DNA from: Dactylonectria macrodidyma
Lineage: Eukaryota > Ascomycota > Sordariomycetes > Hypocreales > Nectriaceae
DNA: 64,000 bases
Assembly (NCBI GenBank): GCA_020744425.1
Contig: JAGMUV010000019.1
Location: 1,302,001 to 1,366,000, forward strand
Reading direction: 5' to 3'
The notes under the pieces are model-generated. The model was not told where the DNA came from, did no database searches, and saw only the letters and a list, made by a program, of their open reading frames with translations. Position numbers and translations under genes: made by a program. This document shows, in pieces, positions 45,349-57,011 of the stretch; positions within the stretch are counted from its first letter, which is position 1, and each line of letters starts with the position of its first letter.

Positions 45349-46304
45349 CTAGCGCCGTTCCTGGCGAGACGATGACTTGGGTTGCGCTCTCGAGTCGGGC
45401 CTGACTTCGCCCATTTCCACATCGTGTTGCCGGGACTTGCTTCGGCCAAAGAATCCCCGGCCGCCGTGCACCCGAGCCGGTTCCGGCTCGCTGGGTCCTC
45501 GCTCTTCGCGGCCACCGCGGGTGCGATGTGGCCGGTCCGACATGTCTTCATGTCGAGATGGGGTCCGCGAGGTGTACTCTGGCGGAGTCTCGCTCTGCAA
45601 TCGATCAAACTCGTCTGGGTCGCTGGGATCGACTGCTGGCAGAGGCTGTCCATTGCTGCGCAGGTTCTTCCTTCCTTGCTCTCGCAGGTACGCCTCTAGG
45701 AGGGCTGCGTTTCGGGTATTGGCGCGGAAGAGGGCGTCGACTACGTCACCGACGAACGGGACGAGACCAACGACGAAATCAAGGATGATGTTGGACATCA
45801 TTTTGGCTTTGAGAGACGTCGGCAGCCCCCCTTCGATCTGGCCGCAGGTCCTCATAACGACCAAGGCCATTAAGGCGTCTAGGACATCGCCAATACTGTA
45901 GCTCCAAGTTAGCTTTCACAATGCGTGACAGTCCGGAAATGGGAAGGACTTACGCAGGGACTAGGCCGATGGCACTGCTCCATCCAAAGCGAATACCACA
46001 GCAGTTGAATAGGGAGAGGTCAAGGCGGTACGCGCGTCTCTTAACTTTCGTCAAGACTTTGGCATCGTGATCTGAGATGCCTGGTGGCAACGCCTTCTTG
46101 CGCTTCTTCAATTTCCCGGATGGCGTTCCATTGAGTCGGGTAGCAGGCACATGTTCAAAGTATGGATCCTGCAAAGTGTCAGTATAATGCTTGGCGGCAT
46201 ATCCAAAAACAATCGTAAGTGGTACCCACCTCAGTTCCAAACTTGTTCGAGAGGGACTCCCCAAGAATCTTCTGCGTAAAGAACTTTGCGATCATTCCAG
46301 TCAT
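45349..46304 (-). CDS. DUF4112 membrane protein
   Basis: Three exons: 46230-46304, 45954-46168 and 45349-45895. The product is about 278 aa. Conserved segments are EDPYFEHVPATRLNG, KKRKKALPPGISDHDAKVLTKVKRRAYRLD, FGWSSAIGLVPAIGDVLDALMALVVMRTC and KMMSNIILDFVVGLVPFVGDVVDALFRANTRN. The two GLVPxxGDxxDA helical hairpins are the DUF4112 signature and are likely membrane-embedded. The C-terminal 110 residues are charged, Arg/Ser/Pro-rich and disordered. Function is unknown. The frame stays open for 55 codons upstream of the chosen ATG (to about 46468) with protein-like content (IHKRLLQRVHRNAAIDKSIQARLL). The real start may therefore lie in an unrecognised upstream exon. Confidence 0.85.
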
Positions 46305-47476
46305 GGCTGCAGCTATCTGGGCTCGGATGACAGTCTGAAGAGATGTTCTGAGTAGCCGGGCTTGAATGCTCTTGTCTATGGCGGCGTTGCGATGAACTCT
46401 TTGGAGGAGTCGCTTATGGATCGAGTTTTTGAACTGATGCTCCTGCCAAGAAACGGCGTAGGCTTGGGCTTAGAACAAAGGTTATCAAAAACCAAACTGC
46501 TGGCAACGTTGATTAAGGGGAGCGCCCTTTATCGCTGACCGTAATGGCGACTGGTTTCACAGATTCCGGTTTTCTGGATCATGTGCGGTGAGGGAGGCCG
46601 CTTTACATGACGTAAGACTCCAAAGTCCAGAACCTTAGTCTGTAATTCGTTGGCGCAAGAAAACCCGACTTGTGGGAGGCCTGAGGTGGCGGTAGCTACC
46701 ACTACTTTCTCGGTCGGCTATCAAGGCCTGGAAGCCACTAAAAAGCAATCGCTACTGCATGACGGATGATCGCTGGTGCCGCTGGTGTCTCAGCATGTTG
46801 CATGTCCTGCACGGCCAACCGTCATGGGTGCTTGGAGCTAAGCTACCAGGAACTGGTGGCTTGTTTGAGACGGAGACTTTGTTACGGGGAAAGAGTCTTG
46901 CTTGAGCCAAAGAAAAAAAAGGAAGACAACGCCACATTTGCACAGCCACAGTGGCGGAGCTGAGACGCGGGAACTGATGGACAAACCTCGCTGTTTCCAA
47001 TCTCTTCTTTTGGACTAGCCGGAAACGTGGTCAGTCGCTATTCACTGTCCACACAGTGCGGGTATCTCCACTTCAGCCGGAAACGTTGGGCTTGGACTTG
47101 AGAGAAGGCGCAGAGAAGCAACGAGCCGGCCTGTGATGTTATCGTCAAACCTGACAACAACGAAGCAGTTCGGTCCCCTTGACATCGCCGCCCCTGCAAT
47201 TCGCCCTCAAGAAGTCTTGCACTCTCATACTTGCATCTGCTTCACTCGATCGCAGATCTCCCCCGCTCCAAGCAGAGTGACCTGCGACTCCGACGACATC
47301 GCGCGTCTTTTCGCTTGTCGCAGTTGCGCTTTGCGTCATATCAGGTGTTGCGCTTCAACCATGCCCAGCTCTTCCACGCAGCGACACTCTCAATACTGCC
47401 TTGCAAAGTCGTGAAAGAAAAAGAACCGAGGCGCCGAAATAGCCACCCAGGGAATGGGCCGAAGAAATCATCCATC
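46305..47476. promoter_or_regulatory. Divergent region, DUF4112 gene / DCP2
   Basis: About 1.2 kb between divergent starts. 46305-46468 may be coding on the minus strand (see the DUF4112 entry). The remainder shows no gene. An A8 run lies at 46913-46920. Confidence 0.4.
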
Positions 47477-50091
47477 ATGGCCCAGATGCAGTTAGAGGAT
47501 TGTATGTTTTGAGTGGTGTTGCGCAATGGCTGGCAGCTACTGATACCATGTGGATAGGGCTGGACGATCTCTGCGTCCGCTTCATCATCAACCTTCCCCA
47601 AGAGGATCTCTCCTCCGTCGCCCGAATATGCTTCCAAGTCGAGGAAGCCCAGTGGTTCTACGAGGACTTCATCCGTCCACTCGATCCCACCCTCCCGTCC
47701 ATGTCGCTGCGAACGTTCTGTCTCCGGATCTTCCAGCACTGCCCCCTTCTCGCTTCCTTCTCCGTCGAAAACCACACCAAGGCCTTTGAGGAGTTTCTTG
47801 AGTACAAGACTAGAATTCCTGTCCGTGGCGCCATCATGTTGAACGAGGCCATGGACTCAACTGTGTTGGTCAAAGGATGGAAGAAAGGCGCCAACTGGAG
47901 CTTCCCGCGCGGCAAGATCAACAAAGACGAAGACGATCTAGACTGCGCCATTCGAGAAGTGTACGAGGAAACTGGTTTGGATCTCAGGGCTGCTGGTTTG
48001 GTGCCCACGGAAGTGAAACCCAAGTACATCGAGATTTCCATGAGGGAACAACACATGCGACTCTACGTATTCCGCGATGTGCCCATGGACACCGATTTTG
48101 AACCCAAAACTCGAAAGGAGATCAGCAAGATCCAGTGGTACAAGCTATCGGATCTTCCCGCCTTTCGAAAGAAGGGCCAGAACAACGACTCTGGTACCGT
48201 GCCGAATGCGAATAAGTTCTACATGGTGGCCCCATTCTTGGTTCCTCTGAAGAAATGGGTGGTGTCACAAAAGAAGATGGAAGCACGGCGAGCTGCCAGT
48301 GGGAACCATGCCCATCTTCATCGACCCATTGATGAGGTTCATTTGGAGGACGACTGGACGCAAACCGACACCGGTGCCGATATCCCAACCGGTACTCCAG
48401 CTATCGAAACGCTTGAGGGTGCTACGCAAGAGCTTCAGCGTTTGCTTAGGGTCCAGCCCCCTACTCAAGGCATACAGCCAGCACCCCCCCAGCCAGATAA
48501 AGGTAGCGCCCTTCTTTCTATTCTTCAGGCTGGTCCAGGCTCGACGACAGCTGCTCAACGCCCTGCTCAACTCCTTCATACTCCTCATGACTTGATGATT
48601 GTCGAGGCGCCTCAGGCACATACCCCCCACTATCATAATCATTATCACCAGGTACCCTCCATCGACACCCACCAAACCCCTCCATCATTTTCCCTCCCCC
48701 CGAACCAGGCTGGCTGGAACGCACCCCTAGTGCAGCCCGGAAACGAGCAAGCTTTCAACCAGCAATACCCTCTGGCTCTCCAACAGCAGTATGGAAGTAA
48801 TCAAGCTACTCTTGTTCACCCTCAACCATTGCCCCCCCAGGTGCAACGAGCTGTCTTCAATCGGAGTGTGTTTCAAGAAGGACCACAACCTACGTACGCG
48901 GGTGCTTTTGCAAACCCACAACAAGCACAGTACAGTGTTCCCGGTCAAATGGCTCCTGGCCAAATTCCACCTAGCCAGATGATGCCAAACCAGATACCGC
49001 CTCCACAAGGCCCTATACCCCTTGACAACTCAAGACCAGCCCCTCTGAACGGGCAGTCTATGGCGCTTCTCAATGCTTTCAAGGGCGGCATTGCCGGCTC
49101 ACAATTGAAGGAGAACGCTAAGCAGACCCATCCCTACCCTCAAGCCCACGCTCAACCCCATCAACTTCCTGGACAAGGGATTATGGGACAGAACTATCCC
49201 CAATCATACAACCAGCAGCAAGTTGCACCCCGCCCCCCAGCGCACATGGTTGGGACACTGGCTAGTCATGATCGATCTCAGCCAAGCCCGAAGGAGCTGG
49301 CAGGCTCTAAAGTTGGACCGCCAGAAGATAACCATCGATCCGCGCTGCTGGGAATGTTTCGAAAGGCAGACCCTGAGGCCAACACCGGCCAGGCTCAACA
49401 TCATAATGCTGCGCATATGAACAGCCAAGGCGCGTCTGGCAACATGCTCAACGAGTTGCTGCGTGGGGGATCCTCCTCACGCGCCCAGGGACCATCTCGA
49501 GGGAGTGTGGACACTAATCCATCTCTTTCTCTGGATACTCTGTCGATACAACACCAACCTAGTCAGTCTGGAACACCCGCTTCGCAAGGAAGAGGGGATT
49601 ACGCGTCGCAATATCCTCCGCAGCCAGCAGCCCAAACCGCGCACCAGACCCAGCCACTTCGTATTCTCCAGCGAGGTCAGAATGACCAGTTCCTTGGAGT
49701 TGGCGGTCAAGCTTCCGTATCTCCTCAGACCTCCCCGCGTGGTGTTGGTGGCCATCCACCACCCGGACACTTTGCAAGCCCGTCGACTGTGGCTGCTTTC
49801 CCTGCCCAAGGCGCCCCCAACCCACGACCCGGATCCGGACCCGATCAGAAGCGTCAGCTATTGTCGTTATTCGGCAAACAGTCGCCTGGACTCGAGGCTA
49901 GCAAAGGAAAGGAGGTTGTGGTGGAAGCACCGAGGTCCCGGTTGGCATCCGTTGCCTCTGGGACTGGCGATATGTTGGCCGCGGGGAGCACCGCGACCTC
50001 CCGTCGTGGAAGTCAGACGCCCATGACATCAGCTGATCGAACCTTCTTGCTGGGGTACCTGGAGTCGGTGACTAACAATGCGACTCGTTGA
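47477..50091 (+). CDS. DCP2: mRNA decapping enzyme Dcp2
   Basis: Two exons: 47477-47501 and 47558-50091, with a phase-1 intron that splits the Trp codon in EDWLDDLCVRF. The product is about 852 aa. Residues 1-100 are the Dcp1-binding regulatory domain (EDWLDDLCVRFIINLP, EEAQWFYEDFIRP). Residues 100-250 form the Nudix domain with Nudix box GKINKDEDDLDCAIREVYEETG at about 127-149; the catalytic Glu residues of REVYEE are intact. Box B follows (APFLVPLKKWV). The remaining 600 residues are Pro/Gln/Asn-rich and disordered, but contain recurrent Leu-rich short helices such as ALLSILQ, ALLNAFK, ALLGMFR and QLLSLFG. Dcp2 removes the m7G cap in P-bodies, committing mRNA to 5'-3' decay. Confidence 0.97.
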
Positions 50092-50658
50092 GAGTGATGG
50101 ATGGGAGCTTGTGGCTGTATATTATGGAGCATGACTGGGATTGAAAGGAACATTATCTTTTTGGAGTCAAGTGTCCAGATGTCTGCTGGATGGCAATATA
50201 AGTGCAATAACAAACTGATTAATTATATTCTGTTTTTCTATCTATCGGAACGTGAAACCTGGTGTGAGTGTGAATATTGCCGTCGTAGACTGCCTTCGAG
50301 GGGGGGTTCCTGAGAGTGATCGAGGTCGCCTCCTTTTTGGGGTACTCTTGCACCTTTGCCCCAAAAGACTGCCTAGACTGAACACTTATTCTTCTGGATA
50401 CTCTGAATACTTGCAATATAACAAGTTGATGGGCAATGGCTAAAGTGCCAGAGCATTACTCTGCTAGCTGACACCTAGTTTGACTTAGTCGTTGACTTTG
50501 AATTTAGCTGAAACAGAGGCGACGATCACTTCTTTGATGTTCCAAGTTAAAAGCTTATACATGATGCTGTTTTGCCTTGGGACTACTGCAAAGAAATCAC
50601 AATTAGGGGTAAATTTAACATCTTGCCTCTTGACGTCGCCACTCGGCATGTCAAGAGT
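50092..50658. other. Intergenic between convergent DCP2 and RRM gene
   Basis: About 570 bp of comparatively A/T-rich 3' flanks. No coding or structural element recognised. Confidence 0.5.
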
Positions 50659-52353
50659 CTAGTGCAGAGTATCGTCAGAGCTGTCACTATCAGCATCATT
50701 CTCGCCACCATATCCTGTCTCATTGCCAAGATTCAGCAGTTGAAATCGATTGGCCATACGATTTGTTGGCTGAGTCTTCGCAGCTAGAGTGCTGTTGCGT
50801 CTGGAGACTTGTACTTGGGCGAGGGGTTGTGCACATTCATCAGCAGCCCATTGAATTCGAGAGCCTCGATACTTTCTATAAAATCACAAGTCAGTCGACT
50901 AACGTGTTAGATCCTGATGTAAGTAATTGACTTACACGCGGCTCATCATACAAGTGCGTGCAAACATAGCGTTGTGGATTGAGTTTGTGCTAATGAAGCA
51001 GTCGCCTCTGACAAAGTCGATATGAATTACCACAAGGTTGTGTATGTGCTCGAGGTCATCGCGGATACTTTCTTCTGTGTGATTGGGGTCACAGTTATGG
51101 ATGACGAGGTTGCGGGTAGCCCCAACAGTGATCTTGTGAGCTACGTGGCTGGGCACGGTGAATTGGCGATCAGCCCATCTCAGTTCGACCTGGTACCTCA
51201 TCAGAAATGCACACCACAGGTCTAATCGGGAAATCTCACCTTCCTGTTCTTGATATACAGGTCGTGATGGCGGGCACGGGCATAGAAGGCCTTAGCATCT
51301 TCGCCGTACACGAACGAGACAGAAGCGGTGCGGTCCCTATGTCTGAGAAAGACATCAAGAAGCTGACCCCCACGAATGGCGGTTGTGATATCGGAATGAG
51401 TGACACCTTCTGTAAGATTATACAGAAAGATAGTTCTTGTGGCTAGACGGTCTACCTGAGGACTGAGGGGTGTGACGGTGCCTATGGTGGAGCCAGCAAC
51501 CGGAACACCTCCAGTAGACGAGTCAATGGACATAGACGCGCTTTCGGAGACAGAATCAACTTCGTCCCAGCTACCTCCATCCTGATGCTCGATAGATGGG
51601 CCAAGGTAGCTTCGGGACACATATCGCGGGGTATTCAAGGATGAGGGCTTGGAACTCTGCTCGAACGGCCCAGTAGGAGCTCTGTTCCAACCCGGTGCAG
51701 TGGGTCGAAGTTCTTCTGGCGGCGGCTCTGCGTTGCTCAATATCTAGAAATAAGTTAGAAGATAGGAATTCCAGGGGTAGTACTATGGCCAATTTGTGTG
51801 TAATTGGTTCATTCCTGAACGAAGTGAAGCACGCCGTGGAAATGCTACACGGGTATGTTTCATACTCCACAGGAAGACACGATTCTCATCCACTGAGACA
51901 CTGGATTATCCCGAAGGGTGAGTAGAGAGACGTACACCAATTGTATCTTCGTCAATGCCTCCTCGAAGCAGGCTCTGCCGCAATCGGGCTACACAGCAGG
52001 CACATGGGTTAGCCCACAGCACACTAGAACGACCATGGATGCAGCAGGCGTGGTGACTTTACTGTGCTGGCGGGCAACCTCCAAGAGGTCATCGTACTCG
52101 GCCTGAGAGATACATATGACACCCAGTCCAAGGTCTTGAGCCTCTGATAGCTGAGGCAAGAGTATCAAGGATGATTAGTAAATGGCGGGTTGGCGGGTTG
52201 GGGCCGTTGCAACAATGCCGCAATAGTAGTTGGACAGTTGAGGCGGTTGGAAGGATTGGGACGTACAAGTTGGGCCCTGTCGCGCCGCCAGAAGTTAGAC
52301 AAGGTCTCGCCGGGGGAGATCGCACACAGCGTCGCTGAGGACATCTGGGGCAT
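50659..52353 (-). CDS. Two-RRM RNA-binding protein of the Nrd1/Mrn1 type
   Basis: Six exons were reconstructed: 52267-52353, 52063-52150, 51936-51988, 51240-51743, 50936-51189 and 50659-50875. All phases agree (0, 1, 0, 0, 2). The product is about 400 aa. The N-terminus contains a helical block (LGVICISQAEYDDLLEVARQH, then RLRQSLLRGGIDEDTI) resembling the N-terminal motif of Nrd1/Mrn1-family proteins. RRM1 is at about residues 160-235 (RTIFLYNLTEGVTHSDI) and RRM2 at about 245-330 (TRNLVIHNCDPNHTEESI); the segment VELRWAD joins them. RNP1 motifs are degenerate (RTASVSFV, DCFISTNS), with few of the usual aromatic residues. The C-terminus ends with an acidic Ser/Asp tract. Canonical relatives have more RRMs and control differentiation mRNAs. 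The first three small exons are the least certain part. Confidence 0.75.
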
Positions 52354-55300
52354 GGGGTCTGGTGTTCGCGGTTGGGGCTGGTTCGTGGGGGGGAACTTAC
52401 TGTACTGAAGCCATTCCGACTTGTGCACGATTCTTGTGTACTGAGAAGGGATTGGTGACAGAATTGCGAGTGACCACGGAGCATGGAGTGGGAGAAATAT
52501 GGCAAACACATGAACCAACAGAGATAACCTTAGCAGGCAAGGCAAGTGAGGTAGGGAGGCCGCTACCTCACCTGGCAGCGGGAGCAGCAACAAGAAGCGG
52601 TGGCCTCAGGGTCGAAATTTAAAACCTGCAGCCAACCATCCAGCGAATGGAAGCCAGAACCTGGGAAGGTGACCAGCGAAGAGCAGCCAGCCAGAGCAGT
52701 TCAAACTGCACGCCAGCCAGCTGCACGCCTGAACCACCTATTACCATAGGGCACTGTTCAGCCAGCCATGAGCATCCCACCTCACTCTTGAGACCTGCCC
52801 GCGCTGGGTCGTTACCTGGTCGCATATACATCGCCAGGTAGTTTGATCCAAGAGGGACGGTCGGTAATATTGGCAATGTCGTCGTACAGGTGACAACATG
52901 TTGACAAAAGCTAATTGGTTGCGCCTGGCCAGATGTTTGTGTGGTAAGACATAGGTATGTTTCAGAGAGCGACATGAGCAATGGGGGGGGGGGGGGGGGG
53001 GATTTGTTTGCCTTTTGGAGATAAGAGCGTGGTGTACTGCCATGGACCAATTCGTTTCTCATGGCCATCGTGATCTGGTACTCATGTCATATTCTGGTAC
53101 AGAGTAATAGCTCGGTTCAAAGAGATGGATGACTGGGGCAGGAGAATAATTATAACTTAGCCGAGGTTCCGCGCTTAAATGCCGTTTGCTCATCTCAGCT
53201 TGTTGCAAAAACAAAAGCAGCTGCAGTCGGATGCATTCTCTTTATCACTTTGCACCAGCAGGTGGATTTCGGAACCTGGTGTACCAACCCCAATGTCCAA
53301 AGACGACAAGCCAACAAGGGTGCGTAGGACTCGGCAGAAGAAGTTGCATGTGGGTGGTGCGGGCTAGGTTGTACTGGGGTTGTATCGCCAAAGCGGCCAA
53401 TCTGAAAAAATCAAGGCACGGCGGCAGTCATTATTTCCTTTGGGGTAGTACGAATACCCCAGAGATACGATGGCTTGATTCACTTAATGCAACCCACAAT
53501 TCACTCAACGAGGGGCCTGTATGTACGAATTTTAAGGTTTTTTTTTTTCTCACATCGGCAACGTGGCTATTTTGTTCTAAGACCAGGTCAGACAGTTAAT
53601 CATGGGGCTGCCTGGAAATAGGGGAGCGAACTGCCGCCGTGGCCGACGACGTAGGTGTGTATATACGAGACATGCTAGATGAAGCAATCGCAAATACGGA
53701 GCCAGATACGGGTCCAGATGACATATCGGCAGCAGAACCCATAATAACCTGGGGGTCGTCCTCAGCATGATGTGTTGGGGAGAGATCCGCCAAGCCCCTT
53801 GGACGATGGATACGATTCTATGAATGGAACACAGCCGGGACTTGACGGGCAGGGCAGACCGGGAGGGCAAAAGCTGGCCATGACCCAAGACGCATGATGG
53901 GCGAAAAATTGATGAATGGGCTTATGGGCTATATTTAGCAAAAAAAAAAAAGAAAACACGAGATCATGTGATTGGGATGCCCACCAATGATCAGTGACCA
54001 CCCAATGGACGGTCACCTTAGCGACGGGCACTACGAGGTAGCAACTTTTGCCCTCTCAGCGGACTCAGCGGCCTCAACCTATGCGCTGCAACCTTCACGC
54101 TACTAGCAGAGGTACCTGGCACGTTATCGCGCCGTGTCCGAGAGACTACGGGGACCACACCACTGAAAAGGCGACAGGGGGAGGAGGAGGAGGAACACGG
54201 GCTTAGCATGTGCGTATGCATGTTTGGTGTGCGATGAGCGTAGCAACGGCGCTGATGACCGATGGATGATGACCGATGGCTGACGGCAAGCTGGGGCGGG
54301 CTGAATGATCTCGGTCATCGAGTAGGATGGAGGAGTTGTGGGCTGTGGCTGTGGTGCTTTCAAATGGTCGCGTCAGTGCTGTGTTGTGATGTGTTGTGCT
54401 GTGTTTTTTTTTACTCCATTCCCGTCTCCTGGCACGGCACGCGTGGTAGTGCCACCACTGGCCGAGACGGAAGAAAGCCAGCACAGTGGGCTGGATGCCA
54501 TTCGTCCTCCCTTCGCAGTGGTGTACAGTATTCGTATGTACCTTGTCTCGCGCCTGGTCCATTCCATTTCTGACCATTTCTGACCGTTTCTGTAGGCGTA
54601 GCGATTGCATGCTTCGTATGATGACCTGTTCCCCATGCAAGACAAGAACCACTACGCGGATCACGGCTTCTCTGTCTTTCTTCAACGACCTGACCGCAGC
54701 ATCCAGTGTCCAGTGAGCACAGAGCCCGATCGGCCAGCCCGTGTTGGGGACCCGTACCCTGTTCCCGCTGTGTGATGTGCAAGCCAGGCTGGGATGGGCG
54801 GGCTGGGCTAATTCGAAATAGCGTCCGGTGCTGGGTCGGGTAGTGTGTAACAAGCAAAGACAGCGGGCAGCAGTGGGGTTATCTGTGCTGCAGTGCATAG
54901 GGGTACCTACAATCGGGTTGGCAGTCCGCTCCAAATGCATGTTTCGTGGCGTCACTATGATGGATGTGTGCCACCTTTTCGTACCTTGGTACCATACCTG
55001 GAGGTAGGTAGGTATGAATTGGGTGGCTTCTAGCGGATGACTCCAGTGGGCAGTCCCCTATGGCCTTGTGGATGGCTCTCCAAACCCCTGTCCGCCCGAT
55101 CCAGTCTAATTCTTGTTCTCTCCCCCCCCCCCGTCCCAGCCCAAGCCCCTGTCCACCGACACAACACAACAGGTCGAGACGCTTTTTCAACTCTTCGCTC
55201 GTTCGTTCGTTCGTTTACCTGGCACTCTTCCTTGTCCTCGCCCCCATCACCGACTTCCAACCGACCGCCATCGAGTCCCGTCCTTCGCTTTTTGGCTCTT

Positions 55301-55593
55301 GCTCTTTCTCAACACTCGCTCGACACTCGCGCCGCTCGCTTTCTCCTCGTCGACCTCTTTAGGATTTGCCTTACCCACGTTACCACTCCCGCGTCATTGC
55401 TGTGGACTCCTTTCATCCTTTCAAGTCCTTCCTCGGTTTTTGGACTCCAACACCATCGAATTACGCTCAAAGGGGCTGATCTGCCATCTTGGGAAGCCTC
55501 TCTTTGGTCATCAACACCACCGGCTCCGCCTATTCTTCTCTGGGGCCGTCACTCTCTCCTGCCGAAGAAAAAAACATCACCCACTTGTCCATC
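52354..55593. other. 3.2-kb gene-poor interval between divergent genes
   Basis: No supportable gene. A 19-bp poly-G lies at 52983-53001 and T/A runs near 53540 and 53940. A small minus-strand frame at 53596-53793 (65 codons, start MADLSPTHHAED, Ser-rich) looks slightly protein-like but stands alone. The last 450 bp before 55594 are strongly C/T-rich, like a long 5' leader of the next gene, and include a GTTC tetranucleotide repeat near 55200. Confidence 0.45.
52983..53001 (+). repeat. Poly-G homopolymer (19 bp)
   Basis: Uninterrupted run of 19 G. Long G runs of this kind are rare in fungal chromosomes and are prone to length error in sequencing and replication. Confidence 0.9.
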
Positions 55594-56512
55594 ATGCGTC
55601 CCACCGGAACCCTCTTGCAACTGGCCGTGTGCCTTACTTCCCTCACGCCACTGACGGCTGCATGGCCCGGATGGCTTCCTCACATGGATAGCGTCGTCGT
55701 TCTTCGTCGAGCTGATTCCACTGACAGTATGTTGAAACCTCACACTTCCCACGCTCCACTCCCAGACTGACCAAACTGAAGCTGCCACCGATGCATCCGA
55801 GACTGGAACAACCACTGGCAGGGCTAGCATCACCACGAGAAACCTCAACACTGCCACGATAGAAACGGACACGGCCTCCGAGACTAATACCGACGCCACC
55901 GAGACCGGAACTAAGAAGAGCAAAACCACCAGCACCCGCAAGAAGGGCAAGACGACGGCTGCCGAGACTCATACCAGCTATGATGTCTTAGATCCTGCTG
56001 GTGGTGTCACCATGCAAACTCCTGTCACCACCGCCCAGGCCACCCCCCTCTACAAGATTGGCGATTATGTTACCTTCGGCTGGAACTACACATCGCTCCA
56101 GGGCACCCCTTCCGCCGTTGACGTCCTCGTCAGTTGCTCCGCTGCTTCGGAGACCTGGACCCTCACAACCAACATGACCTTTAAAACTAAGGCTGAGTTC
56201 GTCTGGGATACCGAGGCTGAGGCAACCAACGCCGACTCACCACTCCCGGTCAACTTGTACACGCTCATCATCAAGGATTCCGACACCTCCATCACCGATA
56301 CCGCTGATGCCGGTTACCTCGCCGTCTATAGTGGGCTCCAATTTGGCCTCTACACTGGCAGACCCTACACCCCTCTATCCGACTGGCAGTGCGTTGGTTG
56401 TAACGCAGCTCCTCCTAGCATTGATCGCCACGCCATAACCATGGCGGTGACCGTCAGCGTCATCACCATTGCCTCATTCACCTGGTTCGTCACTGGCCTC
56501 GGCTTGCACTAA
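55594..56512 (+). CDS. Secreted or surface-anchored protein, DUF7137 type
   Basis: Two exons: 55594-55726 and 55782-56512, with a 55-nt phase-1 intron. The acceptor AAG at 55781 was chosen; the earlier CAG (39-nt intron) is out of frame. The product is about 287 aa. A signal peptide is evident (TLLQLAVCLTSLTPLTAA). A Thr/Ser/Glu-rich segment of about 75 residues with a basic patch (KKSKTTSTRKKGK) follows. A compact beta-rich domain then spans about residues 105-250 (PLYKIGDYVTFGWNYTSLQGTP, ETWTLTTN, GLYTGRPYTPLSDWQCVGC). The C-terminus is a single hydrophobic stretch (MAVTVSVITIASFTWFVTGLGL) with no cytoplasmic tail, which fits GPI anchoring or a tail helix. It belongs to an uncharacterised fungal family, probably at the cell surface or wall. 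Confidence 0.8.
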
Positions 56513-57011
56513 GCGCCTAATCGCGCTTATTTGGAGTTTGTGTTTTGATAATATATATAACCGGGGTTTTGGATAGGGTAGCATCGAGAGGGGTAATTCC
56601 TGTTTTATTTGAAGTGACAGCTTTTTTGGTTTATTTTGCCAGGACAAATTTTTCAAATCTTCAACCTGGGGGCGTTGGCAGATGGGACATTACAGGATGG
56701 TACCGCGAAGGCATGGGAAAACGCTGCAATTGGATGGCTCACGATCTAGTCGTCAGACAGTACAATCATGTAATGATTCTATATACATCTTAATCTCGCT
56801 CTGTGGGCTCAGGCGAGCGCAATTCAGAGTCATGATGCTGTTTATCTAAATATGCAATCAACTAACTCCATGTTCGTCATCCATTGGGTTATTTACATGC
56901 AATCTGTAAGCCGAGTCAAGTCTAATTGTTAGGGTATATATTTCCGTAGATGCATGTAAGAGTTCGTTCACTCGGATATTCTTCTTCGGCCTTGTGTCTT
57001 GGGCCATTCTC
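56513..57011. other. Intergenic between convergent DUF7137 and CDK11 genes
   Basis: About 500 bp, A/T-richer than the genes. It presumably holds both 3' UTRs; no other element seen. Confidence 0.5.
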
